DNA of 57,161 bases from Candidatus Sulfuritelmatomonas gaucii (GCA_900290245.1 OKRB01000101.1:1-57161), one strand, 5' to 3'. Counted from the stretch's first letter, positions 17,886 through 28,126 are shown. Numbers and translations are program-made. Notes: generated from the sequence alone by a model not told the origin.

Positions 17886-18965
17886 GTGACTACTCCTCGC
17901 ATCGTTGCCTGCTTTGGCCTGCTCGCGCTTTCGCCTCTCACTCAAGCGCAGACCTCGCCGACCTCCTACAGCATCACGGAAAAGGGCAACTCGGCCGACG
18001 CCGTAACCACTGTCTATCGCAGCGGTTCAAAGGCTCTCGCCATCGTCAACGAGCCTGCGCAGGGATCTACGCCCGCCACACGGATTTACAGCCTTTACGA
18101 CATCGCCGCCGGCATCAACTACACCTGGAGCCCCGATACCAACCCGATCCCGTGCAGCTCCGGAACTTTCTCTGGCGACTGGGGCGACCCCTTCGCCATG
18201 ACCGCCGAGCTCACCAAGGACATTGCCAGCGGCGACGTGAAACCCGCCGGCACAGAGACCATCAACGGAATTCCCACGCTGATCTATGCCGGCTCGAATG
18301 CACAGGCAAGCGAAAAAATCTGGTTCGATCAGAAGGATGGCCTCGTGATGCGCGCCCAGGTCACAGGCGCCGGCGCTCCGCTCATGACTCTCGTTGACAT
18401 CACGAAGGTGTCGTTGGCTCCGCCCGACCCTTCGCTCTTCGTATTGCCGCCTGGGTGCGCAAACCAGAAACCGCCGCGGACACCCGCCCAACTCATGACC
18501 GATGAAACAGGCGACGATGCGGCCAATTTTGTGAACGGCAGCTACGGACCCGGCTCGCAGACTTCCTGCAACGTGGTGCTACGCGTGGTGCAGGCCAAGA
18601 CCATGACGCCCATATCGAACATCCAGGTGGCCATCGACACTACTTATAACCAGGACAACCCTCCCCACTACGAATCCGGCGTGCACAACGACGGTACGGA
18701 AACCTTTTCTGGCGGCGGTATCCACGAGATCACCGATCAGGTCCACAACGGCGTAGTGAGCCTGGGAAATCTGCCGTCGTACTTCATGCTCGACGTCAAT
18801 CTCATCCGGCCAAACCACGGGAGTGGCGCGGGGCTGGTGTACCGCCAGTGCTTTGCGCCGACCACCGTGCTGCTCTACGTCGTGAAAGATTACGGCCAGC
18901 CTGACGAGAGCGTCGATGTTCTATGGGTGAAGGCCGGAAGATACGCGGTTCTGCCCGCGCATTAG
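17886..18965 (+). CDS. Secreted protein of unknown function
   Basis: The 359-residue protein has a signal peptide ending near TQAQ. Residues about 25-190 form a beta-rich domain (SITEKGNSADAVTTVYRSGSK... KIWFDQKDGLVMRAQV... LFVLPPGC) reminiscent of LolA/DUF4412-type envelope domains, followed by a second beta domain with an HYESGVHNDGTE stretch. I do not recognise the family. The GTG start at 17886 is backed by AAGGAG about ten bases upstream. It is convergent with the next gene, 17 bases away. Confidence 0.65.
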   Translation: MTTPRIVACFGLLALSPLTQAQTSPTSYSITEKGNSADAVTTVYRSGSKALAIVNEPAQGSTPATRIYSLYDIAAGINYTWSPDTNPIPCSSGTFSGDWGDPFAMTAELTKDIASGDVKPAGTETINGIPTLIYAGSNAQASEKIWFDQKDGLVMRAQVTGAGAPLMTLVDITKVSLAPPDPSLFVLPPGCANQKPPRTPAQLMTDETGDDAANFVNGSYGPGSQTSCNVVLRVVQAKTMTPISNIQVAIDTTYNQDNPPHYESGVHNDGTETFSGGGIHEITDQVHNGVVSLGNLPSYFMLDVNLIRPNHGSGAGLVYRQCFAPTTVLLYVVKDYGQPDESVDVLWVKAGRYAVLPAH

Positions 18966-18982
18966 GGCGCAGAAGGCGCGCC

Positions 18983-20230
18983 TCAGTGGCCGACCCGCAG
19001 ATGCAGCACTCCAGCAACTCCCACCGGGTGAGCGCCATAATCCGGCAACAACCGCGGCGGCGTTGCATAAACCGTCGCCTGCGCTCCGAGTTCCAGCGCG
19101 CTCCAATCGGAATGCCAGATGCGGTGCGCGTAACCACCGGTGAATGCCTGAACACGACCGACAACAGTCTCCTCCGGCGGCGCCAAAACTCCCAGAAGAT
19201 CTGTCGAGCGATCGTCGTTTTCGATGCGAGTCCAAACTGATTGCTTCTCACGGAAGCGCGCTTCGGCCTCAATCAGGTAACCGTTGGCGTTCACGTCCGT
19301 ACCGATAGTGTGATTTCTTCCCCACACGGCTGTCGCATCGAGTTCGGCGTTCGTCCACGCATGGTGCAAGCTCACCGACGCCGTTTGCCGCAGAACATCT
19401 TCCGCGGGGTGAAGCGCCTCAGGCGAGTGGAGATGCCCAAGCGAGTACTGCGCGATCCAATCGCGCGCAGGGGCCGCCGTGATCCGCGCTGACCAGGAGT
19501 CCACCACGCCCGCCGCAATCGTCCAGCGATTCTCGCCGGGCTCGCGCCCGTGGAATCCTGAGGCCTCAATGTGCGCCGGTCCCCAGGTCACGCCGCCCGT
19601 GACCACGTCATAAGCAATGTGCGTCGAGTCCTGCAAATGGTGTGCCAGCGGCGCCAGCGGGTCGCTCTCCGCGCTCATGCGATGCGGAAACGCCACCGGC
19701 CCCAGCGCCGGATCGCCCACCGGCGCCGCATAAATCGACGCCAGTCCGCGCTCACCGATCTTCGCGTCGTACATCGCAGCCAGCTCCATAAAAAAATCAT
19801 GCGGATGCTGCCCATCGACAATCGCCTTCCGGTAGGCGGTCTCGCCTTGCTGAAAAAGCTCCGGATAGTAGCGTCCGGAAATCGTCGCCGGATCCAAGCT
19901 GAGCATGCTGGCGAAGGTCCACTGGCCATGCGCATCCGCTCGCTGCGCCATCCCCATCTCCCAGTTCGCGCTGAACAGCTTGTCGCGTCCACGCGGGCCT
20001 GTCTGCTGCTGCTCGGCCACATTCACCTCGCCGTGCAGCATCTCCATCCACTTTCCGCTCGCGCGCATCAGCATCAGTGGCGCACTCGAATCCGGCTCAA
20101 GGCTCGTTCCAGACGCGCTGTGCCGCAGTACATTCTCTTTGAGCGTCGCTGCCGGGCCACCCATCTGCATCTGCGCGCTCAGCACCGGCAAAGCGCATAG
20201 CAAAAATGCAGTTGTCCACCAGCGATGCAT
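18983..20230 (-). CDS. Putative secreted/outer-membrane beta-barrel protein
   Basis: The 415-residue protein has a signal peptide (MHRWWTTAFLLCALPVLSAQ), then a Met/His-rich stretch (MQMGG, LMLMRASGKWMEMLHGE) and HPHDFFMELAAMYDA. The C-terminal 200 residues show alternating polar/hydrophobic strands ending HLRVGH, consistent with a beta barrel. The Met/His richness hints at metal contact, and similar proteins are found near copper genes, but none are adjacent here. Function is not assigned. Confidence 0.65.
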   Translation of the reverse strand: MHRWWTTAFLLCALPVLSAQMQMGGPAATLKENVLRHSASGTSLEPDSSAPLMLMRASGKWMEMLHGEVNVAEQQQTGPRGRDKLFSANWEMGMAQRADAHGQWTFASMLSLDPATISGRYYPELFQQGETAYRKAIVDGQHPHDFFMELAAMYDAKIGERGLASIYAAPVGDPALGPVAFPHRMSAESDPLAPLAHHLQDSTHIAYDVVTGGVTWGPAHIEASGFHGREPGENRWTIAAGVVDSWSARITAAPARDWIAQYSLGHLHSPEALHPAEDVLRQTASVSLHHAWTNAELDATAVWGRNHTIGTDVNANGYLIEAEARFREKQSVWTRIENDDRSTDLLGVLAPPEETVVGRVQAFTGGYAHRIWHSDWSALELGAQATVYATPPRLLPDYGAHPVGVAGVLHLRVGH

Positions 20231-20442
20231 TGCGACCTCCGCAGCTTACACAATGCAATTCTATGAAGCCGCGGGGCTCGCCGCGCGCTGTGAGAAAATG
20301 AATTTACAACTGTTCTCCGGCGCGATCTGCTTCGGCGCGCTCGAACCCGCGCATCAATTCAGAATTCCTGGCGGTTCGCCGTTAACGCCCTGCTGCGGCA
20401 CACGCCCGGCAACCGGAGACACTCGCAGGAAAACGACAACGA

Positions 20443-22041
20443 ATGATCAGCGTAAGCAACATCACCATGCGCTACGGCGCAAAGATCCTCTTTGAGGACG
20501 TCTCCACGGCCTTCACTCCCGGCCGCCGCTACGGCCTCACCGGCCCCAACGGCGCCGGCAAAACAACCTTCATGAAAGTGCTCGCCGGCGAATTGGAGCC
20601 GCAGAAAGGCACCGTGGTCCGCCCGCGCAAGCTTGGCGTTCTGCGCCAGGATCAGTTCGCCTTCGACGCTTACCGCGTCATCGACACCGTCATCATGGGC
20701 AACCGCCCGCTGTGGGCCGCACTTGAAGAGCGCGACCGCATCTACGAAAAGCCCGAGATGACCAACGAAGACGGCATGCGACTCGGCGAGCTCGAAGGCG
20801 TCATCGGCGACGAGGACGGCTACACCGCCGAATCCGATGCTGCCGTCCTGCTCGACGGCCTCGACATTCCCGAGCCGCTGCATAGCCGCAAGATGGGCGA
20901 GTTGCAGGGCGGCCAAAAGGTTCGCGTCCTGCTGGCGCAGGCTCTCTTCGGCAAACCGCAGGCGCTGCTGCTCGACGAGCCAACCAACTATCTCGATCTC
21001 GACTCCATTCACTGGCTGCAGGATTTCCTCACCAATTACGACGGCACGCTGATCTCCATCTCGCACGACCGGCACTTCCTCAACTCCGTCACCACCCACA
21101 CCGCCGACATCGACTACCAGACGATCATCACGTATACCGGCGGCTACGACGACATGGTGATGGCCAAAACGCAGATTCGCTCGCGCCTGGAATCGGAAAT
21201 CGCGCAGCGCGAAAAGAAGATCGCGCAGCTCAATGAGTTCATCGCGCGATTTTCGGCGGGCACTCGATCCAGTCAGGTGACCAGCCGGCGCAAGGAAGTG
21301 GAGCGGCTGCAGACCAACGACCTGGCGCGCTCGAACATCCAGCGCCCGTACATCCGTTTCGACCAGGAACGGCCCAGCGGAAAGCACATCCTGGAATTAA
21401 AGCATTTAACGAAGTATTACAGCGATCTTGCGGTTATTGATGGATTTACAGCAAATCTTCTGCGCGGCGAAAAGATTTGCCTGATGGGTCGCAACGGCGC
21501 CGGGAAATCCACCCTGCTCAAATCGCTGCTCGCTAACTATCCGGGCCTCGCCGAGCCAAATTTCACCCTCGACTCAGGCTCGGTCTTCTGGGGTCATGAA
21601 GCGCAAGTGGGCTACTTTCCGCAGGACGTGGGCTCAACGATCGAACATGGCCTTACCGTGGCCGAGTGGCTGCATCAGTGGAAGCCCGGCGCGCATATCG
21701 AAGACATTCGCGGCATCCTCGGCCAGATGCTCTTCTCCGGCGAAGAGGGCGCCAAACCGACCAAGGCGCTTAGCGGAGGCGAGCAGGCGCGGCTGGCGTT
21801 CTGCAAGCTCATCCTCACCAAGCCCAACATCTTGATTCTCGACGAGCCCACAAATCACCTCGACCTCGAAGCCATCAACGCGCTCAATATCGCGCTGCAG
21901 CGCTACGAAGGCACGGTGCTGCTGGTCACGCACGATCACGACTTGATCGACGAAGTCGCGACGCGGCTCTGGATCTTCCACGAACGCGAGATCGAGGATT
22001 TTCAGGGCCCCTACGCCGAGTGGAAGGGCAAGCACAGCTAG
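20443..22041 (+). CDS. ABC-F family ATPase (YbiT-like)
   Basis: The 532-residue soluble protein contains two ABC ATPase domains and no membrane segment. Domain 1 has GPNGAGKTT, signature LQGGQKVRVLLAQ and LLLDEPTNYLD. Domain 2 has GRNGAGKST, LSGGEQARLAF and LILDEPTNHLD. They are joined by a charged linker (REKKIAQLNEFIARFSAG). ABC-F proteins act on the ribosome in translation or antibiotic protection; overall layout is closest to YbiT/YkpA. The first signature is LQGGQ rather than LSGGQ. The TAG stop (22039-22041) is part of the terminal repeat of the following MITE-like element. Confidence 0.9.
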   Translation: MISVSNITMRYGAKILFEDVSTAFTPGRRYGLTGPNGAGKTTFMKVLAGELEPQKGTVVRPRKLGVLRQDQFAFDAYRVIDTVIMGNRPLWAALEERDRIYEKPEMTNEDGMRLGELEGVIGDEDGYTAESDAAVLLDGLDIPEPLHSRKMGELQGGQKVRVLLAQALFGKPQALLLDEPTNYLDLDSIHWLQDFLTNYDGTLISISHDRHFLNSVTTHTADIDYQTIITYTGGYDDMVMAKTQIRSRLESEIAQREKKIAQLNEFIARFSAGTRSSQVTSRRKEVERLQTNDLARSNIQRPYIRFDQERPSGKHILELKHLTKYYSDLAVIDGFTANLLRGEKICLMGRNGAGKSTLLKSLLANYPGLAEPNFTLDSGSVFWGHEAQVGYFPQDVGSTIEHGLTVAEWLHQWKPGAHIEDIRGILGQMLFSGEEGAKPTKALSGGEQARLAFCKLILTKPNILILDEPTNHLDLEAINALNIALQRYEGTVLLVTHDHDLIDEVATRLWIFHEREIEDFQGPYAEWKGKHS

Positions 22042-22309
22042 GGCCTGTTAACACTATTGGGGTGGATGGCGTTGCGATCGAAAATCCAGTTAGCCGAGGC
22101 GGAGGACAACGGCTGTGGCGGGTCCACAGCCTAGGACGACAACGAAGGATGGCCGGATTTTCGCCGCAACCCGGAGGGACGGGGCTGATTTTCCCGAATT
22201 CGTTGTCGCTCGTCGCTAGCAGACACCCGGTATGCGTCGATCCTCGCTCCTAGAATTCGCGAAAATCGGCACCCGTCGCCGCCATCCCAATAGTGTTAGC
22301 AGGCCCTAG
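22038..22309. mobile_element. MITE-like element, 272 bp, with 23-base terminal inverted repeats
   Basis: Terminal arms at 22039-22061 and 22286-22308 are inverted repeats with one mismatch, reading TAGGGCCTGTTAACAC inward, and both ends sit in CTAG. Two further hairpins are nested inside: 22071-22087 with 22155-22170 (enclosing a perfect GGCTGTGG/CCACAGCC pair) and 22187-22201 with 22253-22267. No reading frame is present. TA or CTAG flanks with GGGC-starting ends would fit a non-autonomous derivative of an IS5- or IS630-type transposon; this is inference. Confidence 0.82.
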
Positions 22310-22354
22310 GCGGGTGCTCGCCGGAACAACGCAACAAGTTCGCGAAAGCTCGAT

Positions 22355-22720
22355 ATGTTGTTCGACCATACAAAACCGCTCCGGGCCCCTGACTCGCATC
22401 ATTCGTGGCTCTCGCCACGCGCAAGATCGCTACTCAGCTACGCAGCAATCGTCGCGCTCATTTCAGCCTCGACGGCAACCATGATGCTCTGCCCTTGCGA
22501 TTCCGTCAGTATTCACGACCACCATGCGATTTCTCTGGTCGCAGTCGCCGCCGTCTTCGGCATCGCCGCCGCATTCCTGGGCTATAGCCGAATGCGGCGC
22601 GATTCCGGAGTCACCGTGTTCTTGAGAGCAGTCGGCGCCATCGCCGTCGTCGGATTTTGCGTCTACGTGGAGCTCTCTGCTGCCATGTACGTCGTTGCCT
22701 GGCTGGCGCGCCCGCGGTAG
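22355..22720 (+). CDS. Small membrane protein of unknown function
   Basis: The 121-residue protein predicts three membrane helices (about residues 27-45, 55-76 and 88-115). The first is followed by MMLCPCDS and an HDHH cluster that could bind metal. I know no family for it. The ATG at 22355 has only a weak ribosome binding site. It lies between the MITE-like element and the PAS kinase gene on the same strand. Confidence 0.55.
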   Translation: MLFDHTKPLRAPDSHHSWLSPRARSLLSYAAIVALISASTATMMLCPCDSVSIHDHHAISLVAVAAVFGIAAAFLGYSRMRRDSGVTVFLRAVGAIAVVGFCVYVELSAAMYVVAWLARPR

Positions 22721-22889
22721 CGTCAACCAAATCTCTCCTGTTCCTTGCCTTCCGGGAACCCGCCGCACCAAGCCCTGTTCATGAAATCCAGATTCCGCCA
22801 CCCTTCTTCCTGCACGATCAAAGCTCGGGTCTATCGGCCAACCTGCCGCCAACCTACCAAAAACAAAGGCATAGCATCCAACTAAGTGC

Positions 22890-24566
22890 ATGAGTCCTCG
22901 TCGGGAATCAAAGGCGAGATCACCATTCGAAAGAAGTTCGAAGACAGGGCCTTTATTTCCGATGGACTTGCGTATTCCTCAGGCCGTTCCGCTCTCAGCG
23001 GTGTCCACCAAGGTGGCATCTTCCGGGCCCAAGCCGGTTCGACCTTCTATTCCTGAACCAGCGGCCGAGTCGTCCCCAATGGACGATAACGCGGAGCAAA
23101 TACGCCTGGCCGCGGCTGCCGGACAGATCGGCACGTGGGAGTGGAATCCGGTGAGCGGTGCGCAAACTCTCTCTTCCGAGCTTCTGCGAATCTTCGGCCT
23201 CGAAGCAGCCGACCCCGAAATCTCGCGAAAATGGGCGGCGCGTGTTTGGCCTGATGACTTGCCCAAAGTCCAGTTGCTCATGCACCAAGGCGGCGAAACG
23301 GGCCGGATGGAATTCGAATATCGTTACCTGCATCCCGACCTCGGGATGCGCTGGCTCTACTGCAAGGGATGCTGGTTCCAGGACAAATCGCGGATGTTCG
23401 GCATTGTGCAGGATGTCAGCTCGCGCAAAGCCGCCGAAGAGGCTTCGCAACGGCTGGCAGCGATTGTCGAATCTTCTGACGATGCCATTATCAGCAAGGA
23501 TCTCCATGGAGTGATCACAAGTTGGAATTCGGGTGCGGAAAAGATGTTCGGCTTCTCCTCGGACGAGATGATTGGCCGGCCCATTACCACCATCATCCCT
23601 CCCGAATTGCGCGACGACGAAACCAGGATTCTGACGACAATTGCGCGCGGAGATCGGATTGAGCACTTTGAAACATTCCGTGTCAGGAAAAGCGGCGATC
23701 CCATTGAGGTATCGCTCACCGTTTCGCCGGTAAAGGATGAGTCAGGCAGAATTGTCGGCGCAGCGAAAATCGCGCGCGACATCTCGGAGCGCAAGAGAAC
23801 CGAACAGACCTTGCTCATCACGGAGAGGCTTGCGGCCGTGGGCCGGCTTGCCGCCACCGTCGCTCACGAGATCAACAACCCGCTTGAAGCTGTCATCAAT
23901 CTGGTTTATCTGGCAAAAACTGCCAAAGCGCAAGGGCAGGCTCGAAGCTATCTCGAAGCAGCCGAAGAGCAATTGGCGTCCGTTTCGCATCTCACGCGGC
24001 AGACTCTTGGCTTCTACCGGGAAACCTCCGGCGCTCGCGCGGTTCGTCCCAGTGAGATCATCGGCTCTCTGCTCTCAGTGTTTTCATCGCGCGCCCGAAA
24101 CAAGGGAGTTCAGTTCAGCGAGGAGATTCAGGACGATTCGGCGATCTTTGCAGTGCCCGGGGAGATCCGGCAGGTGGTCGCCAATCTGCTAAGCAACAGC
24201 ATCGATGCTGTACAGGGGGCAGGGAGGGTTCGCATTCGCGTCTCCACCAGCCGGAATTGGCACAAGGATCTTGAGTCCGGGATCCGGATAACGGTGGCTG
24301 ACACCGGCGCCGGCATTCCACCCGCAGCGCGCCAGCGGATCTTCGAGCCCTTCTACACTACCAAGCGCGACGTGGGAACCGGGCTCGGCCTTTGGGTGTG
24401 TAAGAGCGTTGTCGATCATCACCACGGCACGATTCGCGTGCGCAGTTCCGCTACTCCAGGAAAGAGTTGGACCGCGGTCTCGGTCTTTTTCCCCTTCGAT
24501 TCGCAATCAGAAGCCGCAAAAAGTGCCGACCAGGCATCCGAGCCGCCGCTTCGCATGGCTTCCTGA
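22890..24566 (+). CDS. Cytoplasmic PAS-PAS sensor histidine kinase
   Basis: The 558-residue protein has a variable 60-residue N-terminus, a PAS domain (about 70-190, GTWEWNPVSGAQTLSSEL), a second PAS (about 190-305, VESSDDAIISKDLHGVI), HisKA with His326 in ATVAHEINNPLEA, and an ATPase domain (NLLSNSIDAV, DTGAGIP, GTGLGLWV). There is no membrane segment or receiver domain and no response regulator next door, so its partner must be elsewhere. It converges on glgA with 14 bases between. Confidence 0.88.
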   Translation: MSPRRESKARSPFERSSKTGPLFPMDLRIPQAVPLSAVSTKVASSGPKPVRPSIPEPAAESSPMDDNAEQIRLAAAAGQIGTWEWNPVSGAQTLSSELLRIFGLEAADPEISRKWAARVWPDDLPKVQLLMHQGGETGRMEFEYRYLHPDLGMRWLYCKGCWFQDKSRMFGIVQDVSSRKAAEEASQRLAAIVESSDDAIISKDLHGVITSWNSGAEKMFGFSSDEMIGRPITTIIPPELRDDETRILTTIARGDRIEHFETFRVRKSGDPIEVSLTVSPVKDESGRIVGAAKIARDISERKRTEQTLLITERLAAVGRLAATVAHEINNPLEAVINLVYLAKTAKAQGQARSYLEAAEEQLASVSHLTRQTLGFYRETSGARAVRPSEIIGSLLSVFSSRARNKGVQFSEEIQDDSAIFAVPGEIRQVVANLLSNSIDAVQGAGRVRIRVSTSRNWHKDLESGIRITVADTGAGIPPAARQRIFEPFYTTKRDVGTGLGLWVCKSVVDHHHGTIRVRSSATPGKSWTAVSVFFPFDSQSEAAKSADQASEPPLRMAS

Positions 24567-24580
24567 GCCGGCGCAGAGCT

Positions 24581-26038
24581 TCACGCCCTCCGCTGCGCCG
24601 CCTCCTCGTACAACCGCACATACTCCTTAGCCGGCTCGGCCCAACTGTAGTCCTGCGCCATGCAGTTCAGCATCAAGCGCCTCCAGCCTGTCTTGTCGTT
24701 GAAAGCCTCAAGCGCGCGGTCGATCTCCGCCAGCAAATCCTTTGCACCGTAGCCCGCAAATTTGAAGCCCGTGCCCGTTCCCTTCTTCTCGTCCCACTCC
24801 TCAATGGTGTCGTCAAGACCTCCGGTCGCGCGCACGATGGGCACCGTCCCGTATTTGAGCGAGTACATCTGGTTCAGTCCCGATGGCTCGTATCGAGACG
24901 GCATCAGGAACATGTCTGCGCCGGCCTCGATCTTGTGCGCAAGCACCTCGTCGTAACGAATCTGCACAGCCACTTTGTCGGGATAGCGAAATGCCCATTC
25001 GCGAAAAAGGTTTTCATAGTATGGATCGTGCGTTCCCAGCGCAACCACGACTACATCGCGCGTGGCGATCTGTTCGGTGATCTGCGCGACGATGTCAAAT
25101 CCCTTTTGCGTGGCAAACCGCGACACGATGCCGATGACCGGCGTTGTTTCCGCAACATTCTCCAGGCCAAATGCGTGCAGCAGATCGGCCCGGCAGGCGG
25201 CTTTGCCGTCAAGATTCTCCGGCGAGTAGTGCGCTGCCAGGTTGCCGTCGGTCGCCGGATTCCACTGCGTGTAATCCACGCCATTCAAAATCCCGCGCAG
25301 ATCTTTCGCGCGCTTGTGCAGAATCCCCTCCAGATGCTCGCCGAAATCCGCAGTCTGAATCTCCTCCGCGTACTTGCGGCTCACCGTCGTGAGCAAATCA
25401 GAAAACACCACGCCGCCCTTCAGAAAATTGAAGCGGTCGTACTGCTCAACCTTTTCCATGGTGAAAATCTCCCAGGGAAACAACAGATCCTCGGTAGTCC
25501 TCGGCGGAAACGTGCCCTGGTACGCCGCATTGTGAATGGTGAGCACAGTTGCAGCACCGCTTAGAGCCGGGTCCGCAGCGTACGTGTTCCGCAGATACAC
25601 CGGAATCAGCGCCGCTTGCCAGTCATGTACGTGAAAAATCTGCGGAACGCCAATCTGTTTTGATGCCTCGATGACCGCACGGCAGAACAGCCCGAAGCGC
25701 TCGGCATTGTCGGCATATTCGCCGCCGCTCGGACCATAAAGCTCTTTCCGATCAAATAGTTCCGGGCAATCAATAAAGTAGTACTGCACACCATCCAGCA
25801 GGCCGCCGTCTAATACGCCCACGAACCGGCTGTAAGACTGGAAGGGTATGGTCAGCGAGCGAATCAAGACCTTCGGCTCGTCCTCAAACTGCTTGCGAAT
25901 GCGCGCATAGAACGGCAAATAAACTGACAGTTCGTGGCCCAGCTTCACAAGCTCACGAGGCAGCGCACCCACCACGTCGGCCAGGCCTCCGGTCTTGGCG
26001 AACGGCGTGCACTCTGAAGCGGCAAATGCGATCTGCAT
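24581..26038 (-). CDS. glgA: Glycogen synthase
   Basis: GlgA extends alpha-1,4-glucan from ADP-glucose (GT5, GT-B fold). The 485-residue product has the N-terminal AFAASECTPFAKTGGLADVVGALP with the KTGGL loop, HVHDWQAALIPVYLR, and the C-terminal GIVSRFATQKGFD and PSRYEPSGLNQMYSLKYGTVP nucleotide-sugar motifs. The ATG at 26038 has GGGGAG nine bases upstream and puts the Rossmann strand at residue 2; an earlier in-frame start is less likely. It is divergent from a secreted beta-galactosidase gene. Confidence 0.95.
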   Translation of the reverse strand: MQIAFAASECTPFAKTGGLADVVGALPRELVKLGHELSVYLPFYARIRKQFEDEPKVLIRSLTIPFQSYSRFVGVLDGGLLDGVQYYFIDCPELFDRKELYGPSGGEYADNAERFGLFCRAVIEASKQIGVPQIFHVHDWQAALIPVYLRNTYAADPALSGAATVLTIHNAAYQGTFPPRTTEDLLFPWEIFTMEKVEQYDRFNFLKGGVVFSDLLTTVSRKYAEEIQTADFGEHLEGILHKRAKDLRGILNGVDYTQWNPATDGNLAAHYSPENLDGKAACRADLLHAFGLENVAETTPVIGIVSRFATQKGFDIVAQITEQIATRDVVVVALGTHDPYYENLFREWAFRYPDKVAVQIRYDEVLAHKIEAGADMFLMPSRYEPSGLNQMYSLKYGTVPIVRATGGLDDTIEEWDEKKGTGTGFKFAGYGAKDLLAEIDRALEAFNDKTGWRRLMLNCMAQDYSWAEPAKEYVRLYEEAAQRRA

Positions 26039-26221
26039 CCGGAAAGTCTCCCCTCGCGAAGTCAAGGCTCAGTCTACTACGCGAATTTGCACAGCCACAT
26101 CGACGTGCCAATCTGTCGGCCTCTTGTGGCATATGATGAGTGGGGCGTGTGCTCGGTCGCCGGCTGTGCTGCCTGCAACCCCGTCATGAACTCCGAACTT
26201 CACCGCCTTGATAGACCGCCG

Positions 26222-28102
26222 ATGAAAATTCCATTGAAGTTGCTCTTCTCCGTTGCCGTCATCGCCCTGTTGGATTCCACTTGCGCATTCGCAGCGGCCG
26301 CGCCGTCGAGCGCCGTCGACCGCAGCCCTGACACCGCTTCACACTCCTTCCAGGCGGAGAACGGCAAGTTTCTGCTCGATGGCAAGCCGTTCCAGATCAT
26401 CTCCGGTGAAATGCATTATCCCCGCATTCCACGCGCCTATTGGCGTGCGCGCTTTCGCATGGCCAAAGCCATGGGCCTCAATACGATCACACCCTACGTG
26501 TTCTGGAACGAACACGAGCCGCAGCCCGGCGTCTACGATTTCTCAGGCCAGCGCGACATTGCCGAATTCATCCGTGAAGCGCAGAGCGAAGGTCTCTACG
26601 TGATCCTTCGTCCGGGCCCGTATGTTTGCGCTGAATGGGAGTGGGGCGGCTACCCCTCGTGGCTGCTCAAGCAACATGGCATCGTCGTCCGCAGCAGCGA
26701 TCCGAAGTTCATGCAGCCGGCGCGCCGATGGCTACTCCGTCTCGGAAAGGAGCTGGCGCCGCTTCAGATTGGCAATGGCGGCCCGATCATTGCTGTTCAG
26801 GTAGAAAACGAATATGGCTCATTCGGAAACGACCATGAATACATGGACCAGATTCACCGCGACTTGGTCGACGCCGGCTTTACCAAGGCGATGCTCTACA
26901 CTGCCGATGGCCCGGAGCAGGTGCCCAACGGATCGCTCGCTGAATTGCCTGCTGTCGTCAATTTCGCTCCGGGCAACGCCAAGCACGCCTTCGAAACACT
27001 CCACAAGCTGCGCCCCACCGGCCCCATCATGGCAGGCGAGTGGTGGGACGGCTGGTTCGATTTCTGGGGCGGCCCGCACCACACCACCAACGCCAAAGCC
27101 GAAGCCGCTGAGCTCTCCTGGATTCTTTCTCAGGGTGCCTCGATCAGCATCTACATGTTTCACGGCGGAACAAACTTCGGCTGGATGAATGGCGCCAATA
27201 TGGATAACACTCCCTATCGGCCTGACGTCACCAGCTACGACTACGACGCCGCGCTCGATGAGAGCGGCCGGCCCACGCCCAAGTATTTCCTCTTTCGCGA
27301 CGCGATTACCGAGGCCACGGGAAAGGCGCCGCCGCCCGTGCCTGACGTCGCACCGCCCATCGCAATGCCGCCAGCTCAACTCAACCAATCCGTCTCGTTT
27401 TGGACATCGCTGCCTCAGCCGCTCCACTCAGAGCAGGTCCTCACCATGGAGGATCTGGATCAGGCCTACGGCTACATTCTCTATCGCACCTCGATTCCCT
27501 CGCCCGTCTCCGGCGACCTGGTCCTCGACGAACTCCACGATTACGCGCTGATCTACTCCGACGGTAAGCTGATCGGTACCCTCGATCGCCGCCTCGAACA
27601 AAACACGCTGCACGTCAACCTCACTCAGCCCAACACGCGCCTCGACATCCTCGTTGAGAACACCGGCCGCGTCAACTTCACGAGGGCCATCCGCGGCGAG
27701 CGCCAGGGGATCACGCACAAGGTGACCCTTGCCGGCAACCCCCTCACCGGTTGGCAAATCTATTCCTTACCCATGGGCAACCCCGATACGCTTCCCTTCC
27801 GCGCGGCCAACTGTACCGGCGCCTGCTTCTATCGCGGCACGTTGCAGGTCGATCACGCCGGAGACACATACCTCGATACCGGCAGCTTCACCAAGGGGTT
27901 CGTTTGGGTCAATGGCCATCCATTAGGCAGGATCTGGAACATCGGACCGCAAATGACGCTCTACCTCCCAGGCCCCTGGCTTCACAAGGGAGCCAACGAC
28001 GTGATCGTTTTTGACCTTGAAGGCGCGCCCGGCCGGACCGTTTCCGGCGTGTCATCGCCGAATCTTGGAGCAGCAACTTCGCAAGCACCGCCAGCCAACT
28101 GA
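26222..28102 (+). CDS. Secreted GH35 beta-galactosidase
   Basis: The 626-residue protein has a signal peptide ending near AFAA, then the GH35 barrel: IISGEMHYPRIPRAYW, YVFWNEHEP, RPGPYVCAEWEWGGYPSWLL, acid/base Glu197 in VQVENEYGSFG and nucleophile Glu273 in AGEWWDGWFDFWG. C-terminal beta domains include the family's GFVWVNGHPLGRIWNIGPQ sequence. It should remove terminal beta-galactose from polysaccharides outside the cytoplasm. ATG 26222 is chosen as the signal-peptide start; 26186 and 26087 are longer alternatives. Confidence 0.92.
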   Translation: MKIPLKLLFSVAVIALLDSTCAFAAAAPSSAVDRSPDTASHSFQAENGKFLLDGKPFQIISGEMHYPRIPRAYWRARFRMAKAMGLNTITPYVFWNEHEPQPGVYDFSGQRDIAEFIREAQSEGLYVILRPGPYVCAEWEWGGYPSWLLKQHGIVVRSSDPKFMQPARRWLLRLGKELAPLQIGNGGPIIAVQVENEYGSFGNDHEYMDQIHRDLVDAGFTKAMLYTADGPEQVPNGSLAELPAVVNFAPGNAKHAFETLHKLRPTGPIMAGEWWDGWFDFWGGPHHTTNAKAEAAELSWILSQGASISIYMFHGGTNFGWMNGANMDNTPYRPDVTSYDYDAALDESGRPTPKYFLFRDAITEATGKAPPPVPDVAPPIAMPPAQLNQSVSFWTSLPQPLHSEQVLTMEDLDQAYGYILYRTSIPSPVSGDLVLDELHDYALIYSDGKLIGTLDRRLEQNTLHVNLTQPNTRLDILVENTGRVNFTRAIRGERQGITHKVTLAGNPLTGWQIYSLPMGNPDTLPFRAANCTGACFYRGTLQVDHAGDTYLDTGSFTKGFVWVNGHPLGRIWNIGPQMTLYLPGPWLHKGANDVIVFDLEGAPGRTVSGVSSPNLGAATSQAPPAN

Positions 28103-28126
28103 TCCATTCAGGCAAAGCAGCTTTGG

